Source: Cellvibrionaceae bacterium (GTDB lineage Bacteria; Pseudomonadota; Gammaproteobacteria; Pseudomonadales; Cellvibrionaceae). From it: a stretch of 15,931 nucleotides of DNA. Shown one piece after another: positions 6,045 to 13,879 of this stretch. Below the pieces are notes generated by a model. The model worked only from the letters and a program-made list of their open reading frames with translations. It was not told where the DNA came from and did not search any database. Positions within the stretch are counted from its first letter, which is position 1. The number at the start of each line of letters is the position of its first letter. The translations under genes and the position numbers were made by a program. The DNA lies in the NCBI GenBank assembly GCA_025800435.1, contig JAOXRV010000805.1, positions 1-15,931 of the forward strand, given 5' to 3'.

Positions 6045-6512
6045 TTACAGGCTGTTCAGCAGCGATACCATTTCCAGCGCAGTGCTGGCGGCTTCTTCGC
6101 CTTTGTTACCGGCTTTGGTGCCAGAGCGCTCAATCGCCTGCTCGATAGAATCGACGGTCAGCACACCAAAGGTCACCACAGTGTCGGTGGCCAGGCCAAC
6201 CTGGGCCAAGCCTTTGGTACATTCGCCAGCCACATAATCAAAGTGGGGGGTGCCGCCGCGAATCACCGCACCCAGGGCGATAATCGCATCAAATTTTTTG
6301 CTGGCGGCCAAGCGCTGGGCCACCAGCGGGAATTCAAACGCGCCGGGGGCGTAGACGATGGTCACGTCTTCTTCTTTAATACCGTGGCGACGCAGGGTAT
6401 CGAGCGCGCCGTCTTTAAGGCTTTCAACCACAAAGCTGTTCCAGCGGCTGACAATTAGGGCGTACTTACCCTGGCAATTGGTAAATTGGCCTTCGATGGT
6501 TTTAATACTCAT
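6045..6512 (-). CDS. ribH: 6,7-dimethyl-8-ribityllumazine synthase
   Basis: RibH condenses the ribitylamino-pyrimidinedione with 3,4-dihydroxy-2-butanone 4-phosphate to form 6,7-dimethyl-8-ribityllumazine, the penultimate riboflavin step. The 155-residue protein shows the substrate-binding segment SRWNSFV (22-28, where Phe is more usual than Trp), PGAFEFPL (56-63), GAVIRGGTPHFDYV (81-94) with the probable catalytic His90, and ERSGTKAGNKGEEAA (128-142) with Arg129 for the phosphate. ATG 6512 follows AAAAGGA by about 7 nt. It lies 24 nt after ribBX, which supplies one of its substrates. Confidence 0.97.
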   Translation of the reverse strand: MSIKTIEGQFTNCQGKYALIVSRWNSFVVESLKDGALDTLRRHGIKEEDVTIVYAPGAFEFPLVAQRLAASKKFDAIIALGAVIRGGTPHFDYVAGECTKGLAQVGLATDTVVTFGVLTVDSIEQAIERSGTKAGNKGEEAASTALEMVSLLNSL

Positions 6513-6536
6513 AACGTGTTCCTTTTAAAATAGCCG

Positions 6537-7649
6537 CTATTCGCAGCTCAAGTATTCTTCTACTTCCAACTGGAAGCCAGACAGGGCGCTAAATTTAAAC
6601 GGCGCGCTCATTAAGCGCATTTTACGCACACCCAAGTCTTGTAAAATTTGCGAGCCAGTGCCGACGCTTTTGTAAACCATATCCTGGCTTGGGCGGGGCT
6701 GCTTGCCAGAGATCATCCAATCGATGCTCTCTTCGATATCGTCGGTGGTTTCGTTGTGGCATAACAAGATCACCACGCCACTGCCCTCTTCGGCGACTTT
6801 GGCCAGGGCGCGTTGCACGCTCCAAGGCTTATAGGTTTTGTCGCTCTCGCGCAAAATACCGAGCACATCGCGGGCGGTATCGCCGTTGTGCACCCGCACC
6901 AGCGCTGCCTCTTGGGCACCAATATCGCCCTTAACCAGGGCGAAGTGTTTTTCCTGGCGCGGCTTGTCGAGGTAGGTGCGCAGGCTAAACTCGCCATGCT
7001 CGGTGCTGACCAAGCGCTCGTTAACACACTCAACGGTTTTCTCGTTGAGAGTGCGGTACTGAATCATATCGGCGATTGTGCCAATCTTCAGGTTATGCTC
7101 TTGGGCAAACCTTTCCAGGTCTGGGCGGCGCGCCATGGTGCCGTCTTCATTCATAATTTCGACAATGGCGGCGGCTGGTTCAAAACCGGCCAAGCGGGCC
7201 AGGTCGCAGCCGGCCTCAGTGTGACCCGCGCGGCTGAGCACGCCGCCGGCTTCGGCTTTTAAGGGGAAGATATGACCGGGCTGGACAATATCTTTGGCCT
7301 TGGCATCCCGGGCCACCGCAGCGCGCACGGTGCGGGCGCGGTCGGCGGCAGAGATGCCGGTGGTGACCCCTTCGGCGGCCTCGATCGAGACGGTAAAATT
7401 GGTGGCGTAGGCAGCGTGGTTATCGCTGACCATCAGCGGCAGGTCCAGCTGTTTGCAGCGGTCTTCGGTCAGGGTCAGGCAAATTAGGCCGCGGGCGTGG
7501 GTGGCCATAAAGTTAATATCTTCCGGGCGCACCTGCTCGGCGGCGATAATCAGGTCGCCTTCGTTCTCGCGGTCTTCGTCGTCCATCAGGATAACCATTT
7601 TGCCCTGGCGGATATCGTCGATCAGTTCTTCTACGGTATTGAGTTGCAT
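6537..7649 (-). CDS. ribBX: 3,4-dihydroxy-2-butanone 4-phosphate synthase fused to a degenerate GTP cyclohydrolase II domain (RibBX type)
   Basis: The N-terminal half (1-200) is a complete RibB domain that makes the four-carbon riboflavin precursor from ribulose 5-phosphate: DDEDRENEGD (23-32), HARGLIC (51-57), GISAADRA (98-105), HIFPL (126-130) and RAGHTEA (140-146) are all present. The C-terminal half (about 205-370) has the length and fold position of GTP cyclohydrolase II. It lacks the three-cysteine zinc site (VHNGDTARDVLG stands where CLTGD...RCDCG should be) and has no RQEGRGIGL loop. This is the RibBX architecture described in many Proteobacteria, where the second domain is not a working cyclohydrolase. 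The separate ribA in this window is consistent. Databases may label it RibBA; I judge that misleading on activity. Confidence 0.95.
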   Translation of the reverse strand: MQLNTVEELIDDIRQGKMVILMDDEDRENEGDLIIAAEQVRPEDINFMATHARGLICLTLTEDRCKQLDLPLMVSDNHAAYATNFTVSIEAAEGVTTGISAADRARTVRAAVARDAKAKDIVQPGHIFPLKAEAGGVLSRAGHTEAGCDLARLAGFEPAAAIVEIMNEDGTMARRPDLERFAQEHNLKIGTIADMIQYRTLNEKTVECVNERLVSTEHGEFSLRTYLDKPRQEKHFALVKGDIGAQEAALVRVHNGDTARDVLGILRESDKTYKPWSVQRALAKVAEEGSGVVILLCHNETTDDIEESIDWMISGKQPRPSQDMVYKSVGTGSQILQDLGVRKMRLMSAPFKFSALSGFQLEVEEYLSCE

Positions 7650-7691
7650 AAATCTTGTCTCGGTTGCGACTGCGAGCAGTCTCTACGACCA

Positions 7692-7719
7692 GCTATTCAC
7701 GGCCGGCTATTTACGGCCA
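7692..7719. repeat. Tandem 14-bp repeat across the ribE stop codon
   Basis: GCTATTCACGGCCG (7692-7705) and GCTATTTACGGCCA (7706-7719) are adjacent units identical at 12 of 14 positions. A decayed third unit may precede them (7678-7691, 9 of 14). The second unit contains the ribE stop codon, so the gene's end was probably shaped by a small tandem duplication. Confidence 0.6.
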
Positions 7720-8375
7720 CCAAAGCCGTGCTCTTGCAAAAAGGCCATGCTCAGGCTCGAATCTGCACTGGCATCGGCGGCGTAATCACCCTGCAGCAAA
7801 CGCTCTAGGTAGCGGGCGATAACATCCACCTCTAAATTGATGCGGCTGCCAGATATATAGGTGCCCATCACGGTTTTCTCAAGTGTGTGGGGCACAATAT
7901 TCAGCTCAAACTCATCCCCGGACACCGCATTTACGGTCAGGCTGGTGCCGTCTATCGTAATCGAACCCTTGTGGGCGATATATTTGGCCAGAGCCTTAGG
8001 TGCGCGCAGGCGAAAACGCTCAGAGCGCGCATCGCGCTGGCGGCTGATGACCTCACCCACCCCATCCACATGGCCGCTGACGATATGGCCGCCGAGGCGG
8101 GTTTGGGGCGTCAGCGCCTTTTCCAGGTTAACCTTTTGCCCAACCTTCCAACTGGCCACGGTGGTGTTGTCGATGGTCTCTACCGAGACATCGGCCCAGT
8201 AGCCATCGCCGGGCAACTCGACCACGGTCAGGCAGACGCCGTTGGTGGCGATGGAATCACCCAGGGCCACATCGGCCAGATCCAGGTCATTGGTTTTTAC
8301 CCGCAGGCGAATATCCCCACCGCGGGGCTCGACTGCGGTAATCTCGCCGATGGCTTCAATAATTCCGGTAAACAT
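7707..8375 (-). CDS. ribE: Riboflavin synthase, alpha subunit type
   Basis: RibE dismutates two molecules of 6,7-dimethyl-8-ribityllumazine into riboflavin and the pyrimidine precursor. The 222-residue protein has two tandem lumazine-binding barrels. The first begins MFTGIIEAIG and contains NGVCLTV (46-52); the second has RLGGHIVSGHVDGVG (92-106), GTSLTVN (143-149) and a conserved VPHTLEKT (160-167). The C-terminal helix region that mediates trimer formation follows. The start at ATG 8375 is fixed by the invariant MFTGI. It lies 66 nt after ribD and 57 nt before ribBX. Some annotations call this gene ribC in Gammaproteobacteria. Confidence 0.97.
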   Translation of the reverse strand: MFTGIIEAIGEITAVEPRGGDIRLRVKTNDLDLADVALGDSIATNGVCLTVVELPGDGYWADVSVETIDNTTVASWKVGQKVNLEKALTPQTRLGGHIVSGHVDGVGEVISRQRDARSERFRLRAPKALAKYIAHKGSITIDGTSLTVNAVSGDEFELNIVPHTLEKTVMGTYISGSRINLEVDVIARYLERLLQGDYAADASADSSLSMAFLQEHGFGGRK

Positions 8376-8399
8376 AGCAATTCACTCTGGTTTTGCCTA

Positions 8400-8435
8400 T
8401 GGCCGCGCTGCCCGAAAGGGGCGCCAATTCGGCCA
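8400..8435 (-). other. Hairpin between ribD and ribE
   Basis: TGGCCG (8400-8405) and CGGCCA (8430-8435) are inverted repeats. Within them GCGC/GCGC and CCC/GGG pair around a four-base loop (8414-8417). No U-tract follows on the minus strand, so a terminator is unlikely; an mRNA-stability or processing element is possible. Confidence 0.35.
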
Positions 8436-8441
8436 TATGGA

Positions 8442-9578
8442 TTAGCTTTCGGTATCCGGCCGGGCGATTATCTTCCAATCCCGGCCCACCGGCTTGATAT
8501 CTTCGATAATAACGGGCAGATGGGCGGCCATGGTATCCAGTGGCAGCTCAAATATTGGTCTGGCCTTGCTGCCCAGCAGTTTAGGGGCCATATAGATGAT
8601 CACTTCATCCAACAGACCCCGGCGCAAAAAGCTGCCCGCCAGACTGGCCCCGGTTTCCACCAACACCTCATTGCACTGGCGCCGACCCAGTTCGGCCACC
8701 AGCCAGTGCAGGTCGATACGGCCCTGAAAATCCCGCCCCTGCACAATTTCCAGCTGGGTGTGCTGGGCTAATAATTGCCGGGCCTGCTCACCGGCTGGGT
8801 CAGCCAGGGTGACCAGCAAAATAGGCCCTGGGAAGTTAAACAGCTGGGCCTTGGTATCCAAGCGCAGCTGGCTATCCAGCACCACCCGCAAGGGCTGGGC
8901 CGCCAGCGCCAGGGCTTCGGCTTCGGGACTTAAATCCAGCTCCCCGGCGCGCACGGTCATGGCCGGATTATCGCGCAGGATGGAGTCGATGCCGCTGACA
9001 ATGGCACAACTGCCAGCGCGCAAGCGCTGTACATCGTGGCGCGCCGGGGCGGCGGTAATCCATTTGCTTTCGCCATTGGCCATGGCGGTGCGGCCATCTA
9101 AACTCATCGCCAGCTTGGCGCGCACATAGGGGCGTCCGCTTTCCATACGGCGAATAAAACCGGGGTTGAGGGCGCGGCAGCTCTCTTCTAATAATGGGCC
9201 TTCAACTTGAATACCCTGCTGGCGCAAATACTCATTGCCCCGCCCCGCCACCTTGGGGTTGGGGTCTTCCATACCGTACACCACCCGGCCGATACCGGCG
9301 GCGGCCAGGGCCTCGCAACAGGGGCCGGTTTTGCCGTGAAAACTGCAGGGCTCTAGGGTGACATAGGCGCTGGTGCCGCTTAGGTCTTGGCCACCGGCAT
9401 TGGCAATGGCCTCGACCTCGGCGTGGCCTTTACCCGGCAGCTGGTGCCAACCTTCGGCAATAATTTGCCCAGCGCGCACCAGCACGCAGCCAACCCGAGG
9501 GTTGGGCATAGTGCTGTAGTGGCCTAACCGTGCCAGCTGCACGGCCCGGGCCATAAATTCTCGGTCGACGGGTGTCAT
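8442..9578 (-). CDS. ribD: Bifunctional riboflavin deaminase-reductase RibD
   Basis: RibD performs two consecutive steps: deamination of the diaminopyrimidinone from RibA, then NADPH-dependent reduction of the ribosyl side chain. The N-terminal deaminase domain (about 1-145) has the zinc site HAE (52-54), TLEPC (74-78) and GPCC (85-88), with the catalytic Glu54, plus PNPRVGCVLV (25-34). The reductase domain (about 148-375) shows RPYVRAKLAMSLDG (149-162), the SGIDSILRDNP substrate/NADPH region and the LVETGASLAGSF segment. At 378 residues it has the normal length. ATG 9578 overlaps the nrdR stop by one base (TAATG), so the pair is probably coupled. Confidence 0.97.
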   Translation of the reverse strand: MTPVDREFMARAVQLARLGHYSTMPNPRVGCVLVRAGQIIAEGWHQLPGKGHAEVEAIANAGGQDLSGTSAYVTLEPCSFHGKTGPCCEALAAAGIGRVVYGMEDPNPKVAGRGNEYLRQQGIQVEGPLLEESCRALNPGFIRRMESGRPYVRAKLAMSLDGRTAMANGESKWITAAPARHDVQRLRAGSCAIVSGIDSILRDNPAMTVRAGELDLSPEAEALALAAQPLRVVLDSQLRLDTKAQLFNFPGPILLVTLADPAGEQARQLLAQHTQLEIVQGRDFQGRIDLHWLVAELGRRQCNEVLVETGASLAGSFLRRGLLDEVIIYMAPKLLGSKARPIFELPLDTMAAHLPVIIEDIKPVGRDWKIIARPDTES

Positions 9579-10039
9579 TAATCGTGGTGGTGGCGCTCTA
9601 GGCGCTCGATCTCTTTGCGGAATTCGTTTAAATCCTGGAAGCGGCGGTAGACCGAGGCAAAGCGAATATAGGCCACTTCGTCCAGGCGCTGCAGCTGCTC
9701 CATAACCTTCTCGCCCACCCGCATGGCCGGCACTTCGCGCTCGCCGGTGGCCTGCAGATAGTGCTTAATCTGGGTAATGGCCGATTCGATCTGCTCCATA
9801 CTGACCGGGCGCTTTTCCAGAGCGCGCAGAATACCGGCGCGCATTTTTGCTTCATTAAAGGGCTCGCGACTGCCGTCTTGCTTGATAATACGCGGCATCA
9901 ATAGCTCGGCCACCTCGTAGGTGGTAAAGCGCTCGCGGCAACTTTGGCACTCGCGCCGGCGCCGCACCTGATCGCCCTCGGCCACCAGGCGCGAATCGAT
10001 CACTTTGGTATCTTCTTCACTGCAAAAGGGGCAATGCAT
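9578..10039 (-). CDS. nrdR: Transcriptional repressor NrdR
   Basis: NrdR senses ATP/dATP and represses ribonucleotide reductase operons by binding NrdR boxes. The 153-residue protein has a zinc ribbon with Cys3, Cys6, Cys31 and Cys34 (HCPFC, CQSC), an RRRRE DNA-contact stretch (26-30), and an ATP-cone domain from about residue 47 (MPRIIKQDGSREPFNEAKM) to 138. The start is ATG 10039, which gives the canonical MHCPFC N-terminus and follows AGGA by 6 nt. The frame is open 38 codons further upstream, but that part overlaps the preceding gene and is not family-like. The gene starts 47 nt after a small membrane-protein gene, and no NrdR boxes or nrd genes were recognised in this window. Confidence 0.97.
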   Translation of the reverse strand: MHCPFCSEEDTKVIDSRLVAEGDQVRRRRECQSCRERFTTYEVAELLMPRIIKQDGSREPFNEAKMRAGILRALEKRPVSMEQIESAITQIKHYLQATGEREVPAMRVGEKVMEQLQRLDEVAYIRFASVYRRFQDLNEFRKEIERLERHHHD

Positions 10040-10086
10040 AGTTGGTCCTGTGTGGTCAGCCCAGAAGTGGCGGGCATCATAGCATA

Positions 10087-10344
10087 TTAGGCTTTGCGCA
10101 GCCCAAACCAGGGTATTGGCATTAGCAGCAACACCAATAGCAGCCCCCACCACAGTTCAATGCTTGCTAAAAAGTAGGCCGCCACAAATACCAGCGCAGT
10201 AATGGCGATATTGCGAATTAACCAAGGCCGGGTGCCCCTGGGCAGCTGACCATCGCGTATCAGCGCCGCCAACAAAGGCAGGCCCAGGTGGATGGGGAGA
10301 TAGGTAATAAAGCCTATTATCCAGAAAAGGTATTCGTTGATCAC
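10087..10344 (-). CDS. Small integral membrane protein of unknown function
   Basis: I do not recognise this 85-residue protein. It is strongly hydrophobic, with probable membrane segments at about 4-29, 43-61 and 64-80, a polar basic loop around 30-42 (RDGQLPRGTRP) and a basic C-terminus (LRKA). I chose GTG 10344 because GAGG lies 6 nt upstream. Another in-frame GTG at 10356 would add four residues but leaves no good ribosome-binding site. It lies between the glyA terminator and nrdR, in the same direction. The terminator's U-tract ends only 20 nt before the start, so expression must come from read-through or a promoter overlapping the terminator. Coding status is supported by its length, hydrophobic pattern and Shine-Dalgarno site. 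Confidence 0.75.
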   Translation of the reverse strand: MINEYLFWIIGFITYLPIHLGLPLLAALIRDGQLPRGTRPWLIRNIAITALVFVAAYFLASIELWWGLLLVLLLMPIPWFGLRKA

Positions 10345-10364
10345 AGCCTGCCTCACTCACTAAC

Positions 10365-10392
10365 AAAAACGCCCAGGGTCTAGCCTGGGCGT
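10365..10392 (-). terminator. Intrinsic terminator downstream of glyA
   Basis: ACGCCCAGG (10369-10377) and CCTGGGCGT (10384-10392) form a perfect 9-bp GC-rich stem with a 6-nt loop. On the minus strand the stem is followed by about five U (10369-10365). It begins 24 nt after the glyA stop codon and should end the glyA transcript. Confidence 0.9.
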
Positions 10393-10416
10393 CCATTTCC
10401 AATCTGCTATTTCGTC

Positions 10417-11679
10417 TTAGCCATACACAGGGAACTGCTTACAGATTTCCAACACCTTGGCTTTTACCTCGGCGATTACCTGCTCGGAGTTACCGGCCTC
10501 TAGGGATTCCAGCACATCGCACATCCAGTGGGTCAGCTGCACGGTTTCGGCCTCGCCAAAGCCACGGGTGGTAATGGCGGGGGTGCCCACGCGCAGGCCC
10601 GAGGTGACAAAGGGCGAGCGCGGGTCGTTGGGTACGGAGTTTTTGTTCACCGTGATATTGGCGCTGCCCAGGGCCGCATCGGCGTCTTTACCGGTGTACT
10701 CTTTGCCAATTAGATCAACCAGCATCAGGTGGTTTTCGGTACCGCCGGAAACGATCTTAATACCGCGTTCGATAAAGGTGGCGGCCATGGCCTTGGCGTT
10801 TACCACAACCTGCTGCTGGTAGGCCTTGTATTCATCGCTCATGGCTTCTTTGAAGGAGATGGCCTTGGCCGCAATAACGTGCATCAAGGGGCCGCCCTGA
10901 CCGCCGGGGAATACCGCCGAATTCAGCTTCTTCTCAATGTCTTCGTTGGCACGGGCGAGGATAATACCGCCACGGGGGCCGCGCAGGGTTTTGTGGGTGG
11001 TGCTGGTGGTGACATCGGCAATTTGCACGGGGCTGGGGTAAACACCGGCGGCCACCAGGCCGGCGACGTGGGCCATATCCACAAGTAGGTAGGCGCCGAC
11101 TTTATCGGCAATATCCCGAAAGCGCTGCCAATCCATAATTTGGGAGTAGGCGGAGAAGCCGGCGACGATCATCTTGGGCTTGTGCTCCAGCGCCAGGCGC
11201 TCAACTTCGTCGTAATCGATCTTGCCGGTTTCAGGGTTGAGGCCGTACTGCACGGCGTTATAAGTTTTGCCGGAGAAGTTTACCGAGGCGCCGTGGGTTA
11301 AGTGGCCACCGTGGGCCAGGCTCATGCCCAGTACGGTATCACCGGGGGCACACAGGGCTTGATAGACTGCGGCGTTAGCCTGAGAGCCAGAGTGTGGCTG
11401 CACATTGGCGTAGTCGGCACCGAACAGCTGCTTGGCGCGCTCTATGGCCAGCGCTTCGGCGGTATCGACATATTCGCAGCCACCATAATAACGCTTGCCG
11501 GGGTAGCCCTCGGCGTATTTATTGGTCAGCTTGGTACCTTGGGCCACCATCACCATGGGGCTGGTGTAGTTCTCGGAGGCAATCAGCTCGATATGCTCTT
11601 CCTGGCGGGTTTCTTCAGCTTGGATGGAGGCCCAAACTTCGGGGTCAAAGGAGGCGATGGTTTGGTTTTTATCAAACAT
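10417..11679 (-). CDS. glyA: Serine hydroxymethyltransferase
   Basis: GlyA is a pyridoxal-phosphate enzyme that interconverts serine and glycine while charging tetrahydrofolate with a one-carbon unit, the main source of C1 groups for purines, thymidylate and methionine. At 420 residues it matches E. coli (417). The cofactor lysine is Lys230 in TTSTTHKTLRGPRGG. Other signatures are ELIASENYTS (31-40), NKYAEGYPGKRYYGG (53-67), QPHSGSQAN (94-102) and DMAHVAGL (201-208). ATG 11679 gives the normal N-terminus. It has its own likely promoter upstream and a strong terminator downstream, so it is probably monocistronic with some read-through toward nrdR. Confidence 0.98.
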   Translation of the reverse strand: MFDKNQTIASFDPEVWASIQAEETRQEEHIELIASENYTSPMVMVAQGTKLTNKYAEGYPGKRYYGGCEYVDTAEALAIERAKQLFGADYANVQPHSGSQANAAVYQALCAPGDTVLGMSLAHGGHLTHGASVNFSGKTYNAVQYGLNPETGKIDYDEVERLALEHKPKMIVAGFSAYSQIMDWQRFRDIADKVGAYLLVDMAHVAGLVAAGVYPSPVQIADVTTSTTHKTLRGPRGGIILARANEDIEKKLNSAVFPGGQGGPLMHVIAAKAISFKEAMSDEYKAYQQQVVVNAKAMAATFIERGIKIVSGGTENHLMLVDLIGKEYTGKDADAALGSANITVNKNSVPNDPRSPFVTSGLRVGTPAITTRGFGEAETVQLTHWMCDVLESLEAGNSEQVIAEVKAKVLEICKQFPVYG

Positions 11680-11718
11680 GGCAGGCCCTGTAGTGCGTGT
11701 TCAAAAGGGAAGGCGCGA

Positions 11719-11746
11719 ATTGTACACTAATCCGGCGGTTTAAGAA
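11719..11746 (-). promoter_or_regulatory. Probable glyA promoter
   Basis: On the minus strand a -35-like TTCTTA (11746-11741) is separated by 16 bp from a good -10 box TACAAT (11724-11719), about 40 nt upstream of the glyA ATG. The -35 is weak. It lies in the 190-bp gap after acs, where no other gene is seen. Confidence 0.4.
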
Positions 11747-11869
11747 GCTTTTGTTAACGCCGCACGGCGCAATCTGCCAACAGCGACCATGGGGTTGTGG
11801 GGGCAGTAAAGGGCTTGAAGCCAGGCCCAGGGGCGAGCGCTACCGATCGCCGCCCCAGAACCCGTAGCG

Positions 11870-13807
11870 CTACTGGTTTAGGCGTTTTTTAATCAACTGA
11901 TCAACCACAGATGGATCGGCCAGGGTCGAGGTATCTCCCAGTGAATCCAGCTCGTTTGCGGCCACCTTGCGCAGAATGCGACGCATAATTTTGCCCGAGC
12001 GGGTTTTGGGCAGGCCCGGGGCCCATTGAATCAGGTCCGGCTTGGCAATGGGGCCGATCTCTTGAGCACACAGTGCCACCAACTCTTTTTTCAGCTCGTC
12101 GCTCTCTTTCTCGCCGTTCATCAAGGTTACATAACAGTAGATGCCCTGGCCCTTAATATCGTGGGGGTAACCAACCACCGCAGACTCGGCCACTTTGGGG
12201 TGTAAGCCAAGGGAGGATTCGATCTCGGCGGTACCCATGCGGTGGCCAGAGACATTTAATACATCATCGACCCGGCCGGTAATCCAGTAGTAGCCGTCTT
12301 CGTCGCGGCGGGCGCCGTCACCGGTAAAATAGTAGCCTGGGTAGGTGCTGTAGTAGGTATCGATACAGCGCTGGTGATCACCAAATACCGTGCGAATCTG
12401 TCCGGGCCAAGATGCCTTAATCGCCAGGCTGCCCTCGGCGGGGCCTTCGATTTCTTTGCCCTCGGCATCCAGCAGCACCGGCTCAACCCCAAAGAAGGGC
12501 GTGGTGGCCGAGCCAGGTTTGAGCTCAGTAGCACCAGGCAGCGGGGTCAGCATATGGCCGCCGGTCTCGGTCTGCCACCAGGTATCCACAATTGGACAGC
12601 GGCCTTCGCCCACCACCCGGTGGTACCACTCCCAGGCCTCTGGGTTGATGGGCTCACCCACGGTGCCCAACAACCGTAAGCTGGTGCGGTTAGAGCGACG
12701 TACAAATTCATCCCCGGCGCCCATCAGCGAGCGAATAGCGGTAGGCGCGGTGTAAAAGGTATTGACCTGATGTTTGTCGACAATATCCCAAAAGCGGCCC
12801 GCATCCGGGTAGGTGGGCACGCCCTCAAACATTAGAGTGGTGGCGCCATTGGTTAATGGGCCATAGACAATGTAGCTGTGGCCGGTTACCCAACCGACAT
12901 CGGCGGTACACCAATATACCTCGCCGGCCTGATAATCGAAGGTGTATTTATGGGTCATGGCCGCGTGCAGCAAATAGCCGGCGGTGGTGTGCAACACACC
13001 CTTGGGCTTACCGGTGGAACCAGAGGTGTAAAGGATAAACAGCGGGTCTTCTGCGCCCATTGGCTCGGGTGGACACTCCTCATCGGCGGCGGGCACAATG
13101 ACGTGATACCAGACATCGCGCTCATCGTTCCAGTCGATGCGGCCACCGGTGCGTTTAACCACCAGACAAGTGTGCACATCGGGGCAGTTCTCCAGCGCGC
13201 GGTCAGCATTGTATTTCAGGGGCACGGCTTTACCACCGCGCACACCTTCATCGGCGGTGATCACCACCTGGCAATCGGCATCGAGAATGCGGTCTTTTAG
13301 GGCATCGGGGGAGAAGCCACCAAATACAATCGAGTGCACTGCACCGATGCGGGCACAAGCCAGCATGGCGTAGGCGGCCTCGACGATCATGGGCATATAG
13401 ATACAGACCCGGTCGCCCTTTTTAACCCCGCGAGATTTCAACGCATTGGCCAGTTTGCACACATGCTCGTGCAGGTTTTGATAGGTGATGGTTTTAGTGT
13501 CGTAGGGGTTGTCGCCCTCCCAGATAATGGCAGGGGCATCGGCCTTCTCGGCCAGGTGGCGATCGATACAGTTGGTGGTGACGTTTAGCACCCCATCTTC
13601 AAACCACTTGGCCTCACCCTTGTGGAAGTCGAACTCGCGCACTTGGGTAAAGGATTTATCCCAGCTAAGGAATTCGTGGGCCTTGACCGTCCAGAACGCC
13701 TCGGGCTGCTCTACCGATTGCTTGTACATGGCATCATAGCGTTCCTTATCGATATGAGCCGTGGCGGCCAGGGCCTTGGGTACTGGGTAAATATGGGATT
13801 CTGACAT
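11870..13807 (-). CDS. acs: Acetyl-CoA synthetase (AMP-forming)
   Basis: Acs activates acetate to acetyl-CoA through an acetyl-AMP intermediate, allowing growth on and scavenging of acetate. The 645-residue protein is close to the usual ~650. The adenylation P-loop-like core YTSGSTGKPKG is at 260-270, the WWQTETGGHM region follows in the middle, and the hinge and C-terminal domain carry GRVDDVLNVSGHRMGTAEIE. The lysine that is acetylated to silence the enzyme in this family is present as Lys606 in PKTRSGKIMRRI. ATG 13807 follows GGAGGAG by about 6-7 nt, a strong ribosome-binding site. The long leader contains two palindromes, suggesting activator-dependent control. Confidence 0.98.
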   Translation of the reverse strand: MSESHIYPVPKALAATAHIDKERYDAMYKQSVEQPEAFWTVKAHEFLSWDKSFTQVREFDFHKGEAKWFEDGVLNVTTNCIDRHLAEKADAPAIIWEGDNPYDTKTITYQNLHEHVCKLANALKSRGVKKGDRVCIYMPMIVEAAYAMLACARIGAVHSIVFGGFSPDALKDRILDADCQVVITADEGVRGGKAVPLKYNADRALENCPDVHTCLVVKRTGGRIDWNDERDVWYHVIVPAADEECPPEPMGAEDPLFILYTSGSTGKPKGVLHTTAGYLLHAAMTHKYTFDYQAGEVYWCTADVGWVTGHSYIVYGPLTNGATTLMFEGVPTYPDAGRFWDIVDKHQVNTFYTAPTAIRSLMGAGDEFVRRSNRTSLRLLGTVGEPINPEAWEWYHRVVGEGRCPIVDTWWQTETGGHMLTPLPGATELKPGSATTPFFGVEPVLLDAEGKEIEGPAEGSLAIKASWPGQIRTVFGDHQRCIDTYYSTYPGYYFTGDGARRDEDGYYWITGRVDDVLNVSGHRMGTAEIESSLGLHPKVAESAVVGYPHDIKGQGIYCYVTLMNGEKESDELKKELVALCAQEIGPIAKPDLIQWAPGLPKTRSGKIMRRILRKVAANELDSLGDTSTLADPSVVDQLIKKRLNQ

Positions 13808-13831
13808 GGAAACTCCTCCACCATCGCTTAA

Positions 13832-13852
13832 ATTAGATTTATATCATCTAAT
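13832..13852. promoter_or_regulatory. A+T-rich inverted repeat in the acs leader
   Basis: ATTAGAT (13832-13838) and ATCTAAT (13846-13852) are perfect inverted repeats around a 7-bp spacer, starting 25 bp upstream of the acs ATG. A -10-like TATGAT or TATAAA overlaps it on the minus strand without a good -35. It may be an operator or a leader hairpin. Confidence 0.4.
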
Positions 13853-13879
13853 CATATCGCCTTAGGGGGATTTTCCTAG

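Noticed and set aside
7650..7706. FMN riboswitch before ribBX or elsewhere in the rib operon
   Set aside because: The gaps before ribE, ribBX and ribH are only 24-66 nt, too short for the roughly 140-nt RFN element, and its conserved segments are not visible.
7887..8771. A 294-codon plus-strand open frame antisense to ribE and ribD
   Set aside because: It lies opposite two unmistakable genes, crosses their intergenic gap, and its translation has no recognisable domain; long antisense frames are common in this composition.
10040..10153. 38-codon N-terminal extension of NrdR
   Set aside because: The canonical MHCPFC start with AGGA upstream is at 10039, and the extension overlaps the preceding gene.
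11719..11730. TGTACA in the glyA promoter as a YefM operator
   Set aside because: Only one core is present, without the paired spacing seen at 299-318; a lone 6-bp palindrome is expected by chance.
11829..11873. Terminator after acs
   Set aside because: There are GC-rich dyads (GGGGCG/CGCCCC and the palindrome GTAGCGCTAC at the stop), but no U-tract follows, so I do not call an intrinsic terminator.
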